A stretch of DNA of 43,764 nucleotides from an uncultured Eubacteriales bacterium. GTDB lineage: Bacteria; Bacillota; Clostridia; Saccharofermentanales; UBA5734. The notes under the pieces were generated by a model. It did not search any database. It worked only from the letters and a program-made list of their open reading frames with translations, and was not told the origin of the DNA. Shown piece by piece: positions 17,878-26,512 of this stretch; the stretch's first letter is position 1, and every line of letters starts with the position of its first letter. The stretch is taken from NCBI GenBank assembly GCA_903919045.1, contig CAIXGU010000254.1, positions 1 through 43,764 on the forward strand, in the 5' to 3' direction. A program made the translations under genes and the position numbers.

Positions 17878-18834
17878 ATGGAATCGAGATCCCAGAGAAG
17901 CGCCCGGCGCCTGCTGGACTGGTCCCGGTCCCGGGACCCCTGGCTGCGCCTGCTGGCCCGGGTCTGGCGGTACCGGACGGCCTATCTCTTCCTCCTGCCG
18001 TTCGCCGTCGTCTTCCTCGTCTTCACGGTGGCGCCCGTCGTCATCTCCATGCTCTACGGCTTCACGTACAACAACCTCCTCGAGCCGGCCCGCTTCATCG
18101 GATTCGCGAACTACATCAAGCTCGCCACCCACGACGACGTCTTCCTCATCGCCCTGAAGAACACCATCGTCTTCGCCGTGCTCACGGGGCCCCTCGGCTA
18201 CGTCCTCAGCTTCATGGTCGCCTGGTTCATCAACGAGCTGCCGAAGCGCATCCGGCCGCTGTTCGTCCTGATCTTCTATTCGCCGTCGATCGCCGGATCG
18301 ATCTACATCATCTTCGGGATCCTCTTCAGCGGCGATTTCTACGGGTACGTGAACGCCACCCTGATGAACTGGGGATTCATCGATCAGCCGATCAACTGGC
18401 TCGCGGACCCGAAGTACATGGCCTTCGTCGTGGTCATCTGCGTGCTGTGGACGAGCATGGGCGCCGGGTTCCTGTCCTTCGTCGCCGGCCTGCGCAGCAT
18501 GGACAGGCAGTATTTCGAGGCCAGCGCCATCGACGGCGTCCGCAACCGCTGGCAGGAGCTCTGGTACGTCACGCTCCCCCTCATGAAGCCCCAGCTGATG
18601 TTCGGGGCCATCCTGAGCATCACGGCCGCCTTCTCCATCCACGAGGTCACGATCGCGCTCATGGGATTCCCCAGCACCGAATACGCGGCGCACACCGTCG
18701 TGAACCACCTATGGGACTACGGATACCTCCGCTTCGACATGGGCTACGCGTCGGCGATCGCCACGGTGCTGTTCCTGGTCATGATCGGGTGCAACAAGGC
18801 GATCAACGCCATGCTTCGAAAGGTGGGGAAGTAG
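17878..18834 (+). CDS. Sugar ABC transporter permease (MalF/UgpA/LplB type)
   Basis: TM-rich; FEASAIDGVRNRWQELWYVTLPLMKPQLMF matches the permease EAA loop. Confidence 0.94.
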   Translation: MESRSQRSARRLLDWSRSRDPWLRLLARVWRYRTAYLFLLPFAVVFLVFTVAPVVISMLYGFTYNNLLEPARFIGFANYIKLATHDDVFLIALKNTIVFAVLTGPLGYVLSFMVAWFINELPKRIRPLFVLIFYSPSIAGSIYIIFGILFSGDFYGYVNATLMNWGFIDQPINWLADPKYMAFVVVICVLWTSMGAGFLSFVAGLRSMDRQYFEASAIDGVRNRWQELWYVTLPLMKPQLMFGAILSITAAFSIHEVTIALMGFPSTEYAAHTVVNHLWDYGYLRFDMGYASAIATVLFLVMIGCNKAINAMLRKVGK

Positions 18835-19788
18835 ATGGCCGCACGCAGGGCGAACGGCGGGGACCTGCTCCGCCTGGCCGGCCGGAGCGTCCGGACGCTC
18901 GGGGAAGGCTATGTCCGCACCCGGTCCGGAATCCGCCGCACGTTCCACGTCCGGGCGACGCGCAGCGCGAGCGGCAACCTCGCCAATCTCCTGATGCTCG
19001 CGATCTTCTCCGTCCTGATGCTCGTGCCCATGCTGTACGTCGTCAACAACGCCTTCAAGCCGGTGGACGAGCTGTTCATCTTCCCGCCGCGGATCTTCGT
19101 GCAGAACCCGACGCTCGACAATCTCCGCGACCTCGCCTCGATCCTGGGCAACTCCTGGGTGCCGGTGACCCGCTACCTCTTCAACACGGTGCTGATCACC
19201 TCGGCGGGAACCGCCCTGCACGTCCTCTTCGCGAGCATGGCGGCCTATGTCCTCGAGAAATATCCCTTCCCGGGATCGAAGGCGTTCTTCGCGCTCGTGA
19301 TCACGACCCTGATGTTCTCCGCGACCATCACCAGCATCCCCAATTTCATCATCCTGTCCCGCCTCGGGATGGTCAACACGCTCTGGTCGATCATCGTCCC
19401 CGCCATCGGCGCGCCGCTCGGCCTGTTCCTGATGAAGCAGTTCATGTCGACGGTGCCCGACAGCGTCATCGAGGCCGCGAAGATCGACGGCACGAGCGAG
19501 ATGCGCCTCTTCTTCCGCATCGTCATGCCCATGGTGAAGCCGGCCTGGCTCGCCCTGATCATCTTCTCGGCGCAGAACCTGTGGAACACGACCGGCGACA
19601 TCTACATCCGCAGCGAGTCGCTCAAGCCCCTTCCGTACGCCATGCAGCAGATCATGTCCGCGGGCGTGGCGCGCGCCGGGGCGGGCTCCGCCGTGGGGCT
19701 CCTCCTGATGGTCGTGCCGATCGCGGTCTTCATCGCCAGCCAGAGCAGCATCGTCGACACCATGGCGACCTCGGGGATCAAGGAATGA
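18835..19788 (+). CDS. Sugar ABC transporter permease (MalG/UgpE type)
   Basis: Starts directly after the previous stop; VIEAAKIDGTSEMRLFFRIVMPMVKPAW EAA loop. Confidence 0.94.
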   Translation: MAARRANGGDLLRLAGRSVRTLGEGYVRTRSGIRRTFHVRATRSASGNLANLLMLAIFSVLMLVPMLYVVNNAFKPVDELFIFPPRIFVQNPTLDNLRDLASILGNSWVPVTRYLFNTVLITSAGTALHVLFASMAAYVLEKYPFPGSKAFFALVITTLMFSATITSIPNFIILSRLGMVNTLWSIIVPAIGAPLGLFLMKQFMSTVPDSVIEAAKIDGTSEMRLFFRIVMPMVKPAWLALIIFSAQNLWNTTGDIYIRSESLKPLPYAMQQIMSAGVARAGAGSAVGLLLMVVPIAVFIASQSSIVDTMATSGIKE

Positions 19789-21368
19789 GCGCGCGGCGGG
19801 GAAGACCCGCGGAACGGGCGGCGTCCCGCTGGCCGGGCCGGATCGCGGCGGTCCTCGCCGCGGCGGCGCTGGCCGCCTCCTGGCCGGTGCGCACGGCGGC
19901 GTCGGAGGACGTCTACCTCTCGCCCGACCACCGGAGCTACACGACGACGTACACGGGAGCCCCGGCGGAGGGCCCCCAGCCCTATGCGATCGAGAAGGTG
20001 CTCCTCGGCGCGGAGATCGGATGCGGCTCCTTCGACGACCCTTCGGACATCTTCGTGGCCGACGACGGCGCGCTCTACATCGCCGACACCAGCAACAACC
20101 GCATCGTCGTGCTCGAAGCGGACGGCACGTTCCGGCGGCAGTACCTCGGCGCATCGATTCCGGGCGGAGGATCGCCGCACCTGTTCAACGCGCCGCAGGG
20201 CGTCTTCGTCGCGCCGGACGGGGACCTGTACGTCGCCGACACCGAGAACGGGGCGGTGGTGCAGATGGACGACGACGGCCGCCTCGTCCGCCTCCTCGAA
20301 CGGCCCACCGGCGCGGTCGTCAGCGAGACCCTGGTCTTCAAGCCCTCCCGCGTCGTCGTCGATGCGGTCGGCCGCATCTTCGTCGTCTCCCTGTTCGTCA
20401 ACCAGGGGATCCTCGAATACTCCCCGGAAGGGGAATTCAAGGGCTTCCTCGCGGCGGGCAAGGTCAACCCGAGTCCGATCGAGGTCTTCTGGAAGCGGAT
20501 CTCCACGGCCGCGCAGCGGGCCCGCATGGTCGATTTCGTTCCGATCGAGTACAACAACCTCGCCCTGGATGACGAAGGATTCATCTACGCGACCATGGCC
20601 GCGATGGACAAGGACATCCTCTTCAGCGAGATCGCGGCGAAGACCGGAACGGAGGAAGGCACCCTGGTCCGCCGCCTCAACATGCTGGGCAACGACATCC
20701 TGCGGCAGGAAGGCTTCTTCCCGCCGGTCGGCGACGTGGACATCCTCGACTACCGCGTCAACCTGTTCGGCGCCTACCAGGGCCCCTCCCTCATCGTGGA
20801 CGTCTCCTGCGCCTCCCATGGGAAGTTCAGCCTCCTGGACAACAACCGCAAGCGGATCTTCGTCTACGACGGAGAAGGGGACATGCTCTTCGCGTTCGGC
20901 GGACCGAATTCCGCCGTCGGAGGGTTCGTCACGCCCCTCTCCATGGACCAGGGGGACGGCCGGTACTACGTCCTGGACAAGCAGACGGGCGCCCTGACGG
21001 TCTTCCGCGTCACCGAATACGGACAGCACGTCCTGAACGCCATCGACCTCTACGAGACCGGACAGTACGATGCGAGCGCCGCCGAATGGGAGCAGGTCCT
21101 CGCGCGGAACGCCAACATGGAGCTCGCCTATTCCGGAATCGGCAAGGCGCTCTACAGCAAGGGCGACTACGCGGCGGCGATGCGCTTCTTCCGGGACGCC
21201 AACGACAAGTCCTGGTACTCGAAGGCCTACAAGGAATACCGCAACGCGCTCGTGGCGGCCTGGTTCCCCGTCCCGGCGGCCGCGGTCCTCGCCCTCGCGC
21301 TCTTCCTCTTCCTGCGGAAGCTCGTCCGGACGACGCGGGGTTTCCTGAAAGGAGGGACGGCGCCATGA
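19785..21368 (+). CDS. Signal-peptide/NHL beta-propeller/TPR protein with C-terminal TM anchor
   Basis: ATGA overlap with the permease; NHL-like DPSDIFVADDGALYIADTSNNRIVVLEADGTF and APQGVFVAPDGDLYVADTENG; TPR-like YETGQYDASAAEWEQVLARNANMELAYSGIGKALYSKGDYAAAMRFF; TM AAAVLALALFLFLRKL. Confidence 0.85.
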   Translation: MSARRGRPAERAASRWPGRIAAVLAAAALAASWPVRTAASEDVYLSPDHRSYTTTYTGAPAEGPQPYAIEKVLLGAEIGCGSFDDPSDIFVADDGALYIADTSNNRIVVLEADGTFRRQYLGASIPGGGSPHLFNAPQGVFVAPDGDLYVADTENGAVVQMDDDGRLVRLLERPTGAVVSETLVFKPSRVVVDAVGRIFVVSLFVNQGILEYSPEGEFKGFLAAGKVNPSPIEVFWKRISTAAQRARMVDFVPIEYNNLALDDEGFIYATMAAMDKDILFSEIAAKTGTEEGTLVRRLNMLGNDILRQEGFFPPVGDVDILDYRVNLFGAYQGPSLIVDVSCASHGKFSLLDNNRKRIFVYDGEGDMLFAFGGPNSAVGGFVTPLSMDQGDGRYYVLDKQTGALTVFRVTEYGQHVLNAIDLYETGQYDASAAEWEQVLARNANMELAYSGIGKALYSKGDYAAAMRFFRDANDKSWYSKAYKEYRNALVAAWFPVPAAAVLALALFLFLRKLVRTTRGFLKGGTAP

Positions 21369-21997
21369 AGCCGGCCACGTTCGGAAGCGGGCTGCGGTAC
21401 GCCCTCCACATCGTCGCGCATCCCTTCGACGGCTTCTATGACATGCGCCACGAGAAGCGGGGGAACCTGGGAGCGGTCCTGCTCCTCTACGCCCTCTTCG
21501 TGGAATCCGTGCTGGCGATGCAGCAGTACGGCGGGTTCCTGATGTTCGATTTCGACCCCCGCTCCTACAATGTCCTCCGGAGCCTGCTGACCATCGTCCT
21601 GCCGATCGTCCTCTTCTGCGTCGCCAACTGGTCCTTCACGGCCCTGACCGACGGCGAGGGCCGCTTCGTCGACATCGTGATGGCGCTCGGCTACGCGCTG
21701 GTGCCGGCGATGGCCGCGAACTTCCTCGGGACGCTCCTGTCCAACGTCGTGGTCGAGAATGAAACGGACTTCGTGGGCATGCTCATCGGTCTGGGCGTGG
21801 TCTGGAGCGGATTCCTGGTCTTCGCCGGAATCCTGACGATCCACCGCTTCACGGTCCGCAAGACCCTCTTCACGCTGGTCATCACGGTCGCCGGGATGGT
21901 CTTCATCGTCTTCCTGGCCCTGCTGTTCGGCAGCGTCATCGACAAGCTGATCGGCTTCGTCACGGGCCTGATCACCGAAATCCGGCTGAGGAGCTGA
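21365..21997 (+). CDS. YIP1-like multi-TM membrane protein
   Basis: ATGA overlap; HPFDGFYDMRHEKRGNLGAVLLLYALF followed by several hydrophobic helices, typical of bacterial Yip1-domain proteins. Confidence 0.75.
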   Translation: MKPATFGSGLRYALHIVAHPFDGFYDMRHEKRGNLGAVLLLYALFVESVLAMQQYGGFLMFDFDPRSYNVLRSLLTIVLPIVLFCVANWSFTALTDGEGRFVDIVMALGYALVPAMAANFLGTLLSNVVVENETDFVGMLIGLGVVWSGFLVFAGILTIHRFTVRKTLFTLVITVAGMVFIVFLALLFGSVIDKLIGFVTGLITEIRLRS

Positions 21998-22001
21998 AGC
22001 G

Positions 22002-24617
22002 ATGGCCATGCGCATCCCCCTGTCCCGGCGCGGCCGGGCGATCCTTCCGCTGGTGGCGCTGACCCTGTGCGCCGCCCTTCTCCTGTCCGGCTGCGAAGCG
22101 TTCTCGGCTCCCGTCTTCTATCCGCTTCTCACCCAGGACGGCATCGAGGCGTTCCCGTCGTCGGAGACGGCATGGAAGCCCTCCGCGGAGGACCTCGGGC
22201 TCGGGAGCATGCGGGTCGTCGCCGAGGACGAGGATGCGGCGCTGTACTTCCATCCGAAGACCACGGAGATCGCCGTCCTCCGCAAGGCCACGGGCGCGGC
22301 ATGGTATTCGAATCCGCAGGACCGCGCGGGAACGGACGACGCGCTCCTCAACGCCCAGGCCGTGGTCGTCACGCTGAACCGGCGGGACGTCGCGCGGATC
22401 TGGAACACGTTCGACGACAGCGTCGCCTACGGCCAGTTCAGGACGACGCCGATCGACGGGGGCATCTCCGTCGAATACCTGATGGGCAAGCGCCAGGAGG
22501 AGCTGCTGTACCCGGCCGGACTGACCGAGGAGCGCTTCCAGGCGCTGCTCGACCAGATGCCGTCGGACAAGGAGCGCAGCTACCTGAAGCGGATGTACGG
22601 GCACGTGGATCTCACCGCGATCCCGAGCGCCCAGCAGCGGGACGACCTCAAGGCGAAGTTCACCGAGCTCGACCCGGACCTCGGCGGGAAGATGTACGCC
22701 CTGAAGAGCCTCCTGTCGAAGCTCGAGCAGAAGAACCTGAAGGCGACCCTGGAGAGCGCCGGCTACACCGCGGAGATGCGCGCGGCCGACGAGGCCGCGG
22801 TCGGCTATGCGGGCTCCGGGGATTCCGACGACAGCTTCACGCTGGCCATCGACTACACGCTCGAGAACGGGTCGCTGGTGGTCCGCGTCGATCCCGCGCG
22901 GATCCGCGCGACGGAGAAGCTGAAGGTATCCGAGATCACGGTGCTCCGGAACTTCGGCGCGCAGAAGCCGGGCGGCGGGGGCACCCTGTTCGTGCCGGAC
23001 GGGAGCGGGGCCATCATCGACGCCGATTCCGCCCGGCCAGCCCCCTGGGCCGAGTACGTCCGGAAGGTGTACGGCCAGGACTACGGCGTCCTCCGGACCG
23101 ACCGGGTGGATTACAGCGAGCAGACGTATCTGCCGGTCTTCGGGGCCTACGGATCCGCCGGCGGATTCCTCGGGATCGCCGAGAAGGACGACGGGCAGAT
23201 GTCCGTGACGGCCGGCATCGCGCAGGTCGAGTCGGGCTATGGATTCGTGGCCCCCCGGTTCACGCTGCTCACGTTCGCGTTCGTCGCCCTCGAATCCTCG
23301 GCGAAGAACGCCCTGAACCTCTATCCGCGGGAGGCCGTCGACGATCCGATCCAATTGAGGTACCTGTTCGTCGACGGGGCCGGGACCTCGTACGACGACC
23401 TCGCGGTGGCGTACCGGAACGCCATGATCGCGGAAGGCGCGCTCGACGGCGTGAACGGGCGCGACGGGCTGGCGACGGCCGTGCGCGCGATCGGCGCCAT
23501 CGACGGGATCCGCTCGATCCTCGGGTATCCCGCCCGGATCGTCCGGGAGCTGACGTCCTTCGACGAAGCGAGGGAGCTGGGCCTCGCCCTGCGGAGCGCC
23601 GCACCCTCCGCCGACGTCGTCCTCTCCTACGCCGGCTGGCAGCGGGGCGGCCTGCGGAGCGGCTACCTGCGCATGCCTGCGGTCGAGCCGAAGCTCGGGA
23701 ACGCTCGGCGGCTCACGGAGCTGGCCGAAGCCCTGCAGGCCGAAGGCGTGGTCCTCCTGCCGGAAATCGAGCCCCAGTACTGCTACCCCGGCCCCGCGCC
23801 CGGAGGATTCAATCCGCTGCGCCAGGCGATCCGCTTCATCACGCGGGACACAGGGTACAAGCCGGTCCACGACATCGCCAACTTCTACATGGAGTCGGGC
23901 GTCCCGGTCCCCTACATCGTGCGTCCGGACCTGGTTGCGGCGGATGCCGGCTCCTACATGGAGCGGTACCGTGCGCTCGGCATCGGCGGCATCGGCGTCG
24001 GCGCCCTGTCCTCGGAGCTCTACTCGGATTTCAATGCCCGCCGCGTCCTGTCCGAGAACGACACGATCGGGTACTTCCGGCAGGCCCTGGAAGGGATCGG
24101 CGCGGACGGGACGCTGGTCGGAGGAACCGGAGCGAACGCCTATGCGCTCTTCGCGCTGGACTATGCGATGGGTCTTCCGGTCACCTCGTCGAACCACCCG
24201 ATCCTCACCCGCAGCGTGCCGTTCCTGCAGATCGCGCTGTCCGGGTCCGTTTCATATACGATGCCGGAGCTCGACCGGGCGACGGATCCCGCCCTGTATG
24301 CCCTGCAGGCCATCGAGACGGGGTCCGGCGTCTATTTCGACTACTTCGCCGACGAGGCGTCGGCCATCAAGGACACCGATTTCGACGCGCTCTACGGAGC
24401 GGCCGCCGCGAGCATCGGCGACCTCGGCGCCTCGGTCGCGGCGGAGGTCTCCGCGGCGCTCGCACCGGTGGCCAATCGGCGGATCGTCGCCCACGAGCGT
24501 CTCGAGGAGGGCGTCTACCGCACGACGTACGAGAACGGGTACGCGGTCGAGGTCAACTACGGCCGGACCCCGTGGAACGGCATCCCGGCCCGCGGCTACC
24601 GGGTGGTCGCCCCGTAG
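22002..24617 (+). CDS. Large lipoprotein resembling DUF5696-domain proteins; possible uncharacterised glycosidase
   Basis: Lipobox AALLLSGC; ALYFHPKTTEIAVLRKATGAAWYSNPQDR, DDSVAYGQF, GTLFVPDGSGAIIDADS match the DUF5696 pattern as I remember it. Confidence 0.75.
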   Translation: MAMRIPLSRRGRAILPLVALTLCAALLLSGCEAFSAPVFYPLLTQDGIEAFPSSETAWKPSAEDLGLGSMRVVAEDEDAALYFHPKTTEIAVLRKATGAAWYSNPQDRAGTDDALLNAQAVVVTLNRRDVARIWNTFDDSVAYGQFRTTPIDGGISVEYLMGKRQEELLYPAGLTEERFQALLDQMPSDKERSYLKRMYGHVDLTAIPSAQQRDDLKAKFTELDPDLGGKMYALKSLLSKLEQKNLKATLESAGYTAEMRAADEAAVGYAGSGDSDDSFTLAIDYTLENGSLVVRVDPARIRATEKLKVSEITVLRNFGAQKPGGGGTLFVPDGSGAIIDADSARPAPWAEYVRKVYGQDYGVLRTDRVDYSEQTYLPVFGAYGSAGGFLGIAEKDDGQMSVTAGIAQVESGYGFVAPRFTLLTFAFVALESSAKNALNLYPREAVDDPIQLRYLFVDGAGTSYDDLAVAYRNAMIAEGALDGVNGRDGLATAVRAIGAIDGIRSILGYPARIVRELTSFDEARELGLALRSAAPSADVVLSYAGWQRGGLRSGYLRMPAVEPKLGNARRLTELAEALQAEGVVLLPEIEPQYCYPGPAPGGFNPLRQAIRFITRDTGYKPVHDIANFYMESGVPVPYIVRPDLVAADAGSYMERYRALGIGGIGVGALSSELYSDFNARRVLSENDTIGYFRQALEGIGADGTLVGGTGANAYALFALDYAMGLPVTSSNHPILTRSVPFLQIALSGSVSYTMPELDRATDPALYALQAIETGSGVYFDYFADEASAIKDTDFDALYGAAAASIGDLGASVAAEVSAALAPVANRRIVAHERLEEGVYRTTYENGYAVEVNYGRTPWNGIPARGYRVVAP

Positions 24618-24633
24618 GGCGAAGGGGGACGGC

Positions 24634-25554
24634 ATGAAGCGAATGAAGCGACGGAAGCAGCTGCTGGCCGCGAAGAGGAACCGGTACGGCTATCTCTTCG
24701 TCGCGCCCTTCCTCATCGGATTCGCGCTGTTCACCCTGCTCCCGATCCTCCAATCCATCCTGTTCAGCCTATCGGACCTGAAGCTCACGTTCACGGGCTA
24801 CGAACTGTCCTTCGCCGGCCTGAAGAGCTACCAGCGGGCCCTGCTCGTCGACGCGGACGTCCGCCGCCTCATCGTCAACGCGCTCGTGCAGACCTTCACG
24901 CAGCTCCCCGTCATCCTGGCGTTCAGCTTCTTCGCCGCCCTTCTCCTGAAGAACCCGTTCCCGGGCCGCGGACTGGCGCGGTCGATCTTCTTCCTCCCGG
25001 TCATCATGGTGTCGGGCGTCATCGCCAGCATCGACAATTCGAACCTGACGCTCGCGACCATGATGAACCGGAACACGGCCGATCTCGTCAACGGCGTGGC
25101 CACCTCCTTCTCGGCGAACAAGCTGATCCTGTCGCTGTTCAGCGACGCGATCCCGGCCTTCGTCCTCGACTTCCTCGGGAAAGCCGTCGACGGCATCTAC
25201 GACATCATCATGGCCTCGGGACTCCAGATCATCATCTTCATCGGGGGCCTCAACACGATCTCCCCCTCCGTCTTCGAGGCCTCCAGCATCGAGGGCGCGA
25301 CGGCGTGGGAGAGCTTCTGGAAGATCACGTTCCCCATGATGGGCCCGTACCTGCTGCTCAACACGGTCTATACGATCATCGATTCCTTCCTGAACGTGAA
25401 GAACCCGCTGATCCTGACCATCCAGAACTACCTCATGTCGTTCTCCGAGTTCAGTTTCGGTTCCGCGGTCTCCTGGATCTACTTCGGCATCATCCTGCTG
25501 GTCGTCGGCGTCACGCTGGCCATCATCTCGAAGAGGGTGTTCTACTATGAATGA
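24634..25554 (+). CDS. Sugar ABC transporter permease (MalF/LplB type)
   Basis: MKRMKRRKQLLAAKRNRYGYLFVAPFLIGFALFTLLPILQSILFSLSDL; EAA loop FEASSIEGATAWESFWKITFPMMGPYLL. Confidence 0.94.
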   Translation: MKRMKRRKQLLAAKRNRYGYLFVAPFLIGFALFTLLPILQSILFSLSDLKLTFTGYELSFAGLKSYQRALLVDADVRRLIVNALVQTFTQLPVILAFSFFAALLLKNPFPGRGLARSIFFLPVIMVSGVIASIDNSNLTLATMMNRNTADLVNGVATSFSANKLILSLFSDAIPAFVLDFLGKAVDGIYDIIMASGLQIIIFIGGLNTISPSVFEASSIEGATAWESFWKITFPMMGPYLLLNTVYTIIDSFLNVKNPLILTIQNYLMSFSEFSFGSAVSWIYFGIILLVVGVTLAIISKRVFYYE

Positions 25555-26494
25555 CCCGCGCAGCCTCCTCCGCCGCCTCGGCCCCCGCCACTGGGGGAAG
25601 TGGGCGCTCTCGCTCGCCAAGGCCGTCTTCATCCTCGGCATCTGCTTCACGATCCTCTATCCGCTCATCGTGAAGTTCTCCATGTCGCTGATGGACCAGC
25701 GGGACCTGTTCGACCGGATGGTCAAGTTCATCCCCAACACGCTGCGTCTCAGCAACTACCCCGAGCTCATCGGCTACATGAAATACTGGACCGCGCTGGG
25801 GAATACCCTCTGGCTGTCCCTCGCGGTCGCCCTCGCCCAGGTGTTCTCGTCCAGCCTCGTGGGCTACGGCTTCGCCAAGTTCGACTTCAAGGGGAAGGGC
25901 CTCCTGTTCGCCTGCGTCCTCGTCGCCATGGTCCTCCCGCCGTTCGTCAGCATCACGCCGCTCTACCTGAATTTCAAGAGCTTCCATCTCTTCGGGCTCC
26001 TTCCCGCGGACGCGCTCGTCGGGAATCCGGCGCCGCTCCTGATCCTGTCCCTGACCGCCTCCGCGCCGCGATGCGCGCTCTACGTCTTCCTCGCCCGCCA
26101 GTTCTTCCGGGGGGTTCCGAAGGAGATCGAGGAAGCCGCCTCGATCGACGGAGCGGGAACGGTCCGGGTCTACTTCTCGCTCATGCTGCGCATGGCCTCC
26201 TCCATCCTCGTCACCATCTTCCTGTTCGCCTTCGTCTGGCAATACAGCGACACGCTGTTCACGGGGATGTTCTACAGCGGCCTCGACACCCTCTCCAAGC
26301 GCCTCTATCTCCTCGGGTACACGTTCGGGGCCGCCATCAGCATGGACGCGAGCGGCACGGCCGGCAACATCGGCTACATCTCCATCATGCAGGCGACCGG
26401 AACGCTGATGACCATCCTGCCGCTGGTCATCCTGTATTTCTTCATGCAGAAGACCTTCGTCCAGTCCGTGGAGCGGACCGGACTCGTCGGCTGA
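25547..26494 (+). CDS. Sugar ABC transporter permease (MalG/YtcP type)
   Basis: 8-bp overlap with the preceding permease; EEAASIDGAGTVRVYFSLMLRMASSILVTIFLF EAA loop. Confidence 0.94.
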   Translation: MNDPRSLLRRLGPRHWGKWALSLAKAVFILGICFTILYPLIVKFSMSLMDQRDLFDRMVKFIPNTLRLSNYPELIGYMKYWTALGNTLWLSLAVALAQVFSSSLVGYGFAKFDFKGKGLLFACVLVAMVLPPFVSITPLYLNFKSFHLFGLLPADALVGNPAPLLILSLTASAPRCALYVFLARQFFRGVPKEIEEAASIDGAGTVRVYFSLMLRMASSILVTIFLFAFVWQYSDTLFTGMFYSGLDTLSKRLYLLGYTFGAAISMDASGTAGNIGYISIMQATGTLMTILPLVILYFFMQKTFVQSVERTGLVG

Positions 26495-26512
26495 CGCCGG
26501 AAAGGAAGACGC

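Noticed and set aside
15007-18708. 1233-aa minus-strand ORF antisense to SBP3 and a permease
   Set aside because: Low-complexity charged translation typical of antisense frames in high-GC codon usage; the sense genes are convincing.
15855-19784. Upstream part of the 1837-aa plus-strand ORF
   Set aside because: Only the part from ATG 19785 (NHL/TPR) has recognisable domains; the rest is an out-of-frame shadow of SBP3 and the permeases.
22067-24637. 856-aa plus-strand ORF overlapping the DUF5696-like gene
   Set aside because: Arg/Gly/Pro-rich +1 frame shadow; no motifs.
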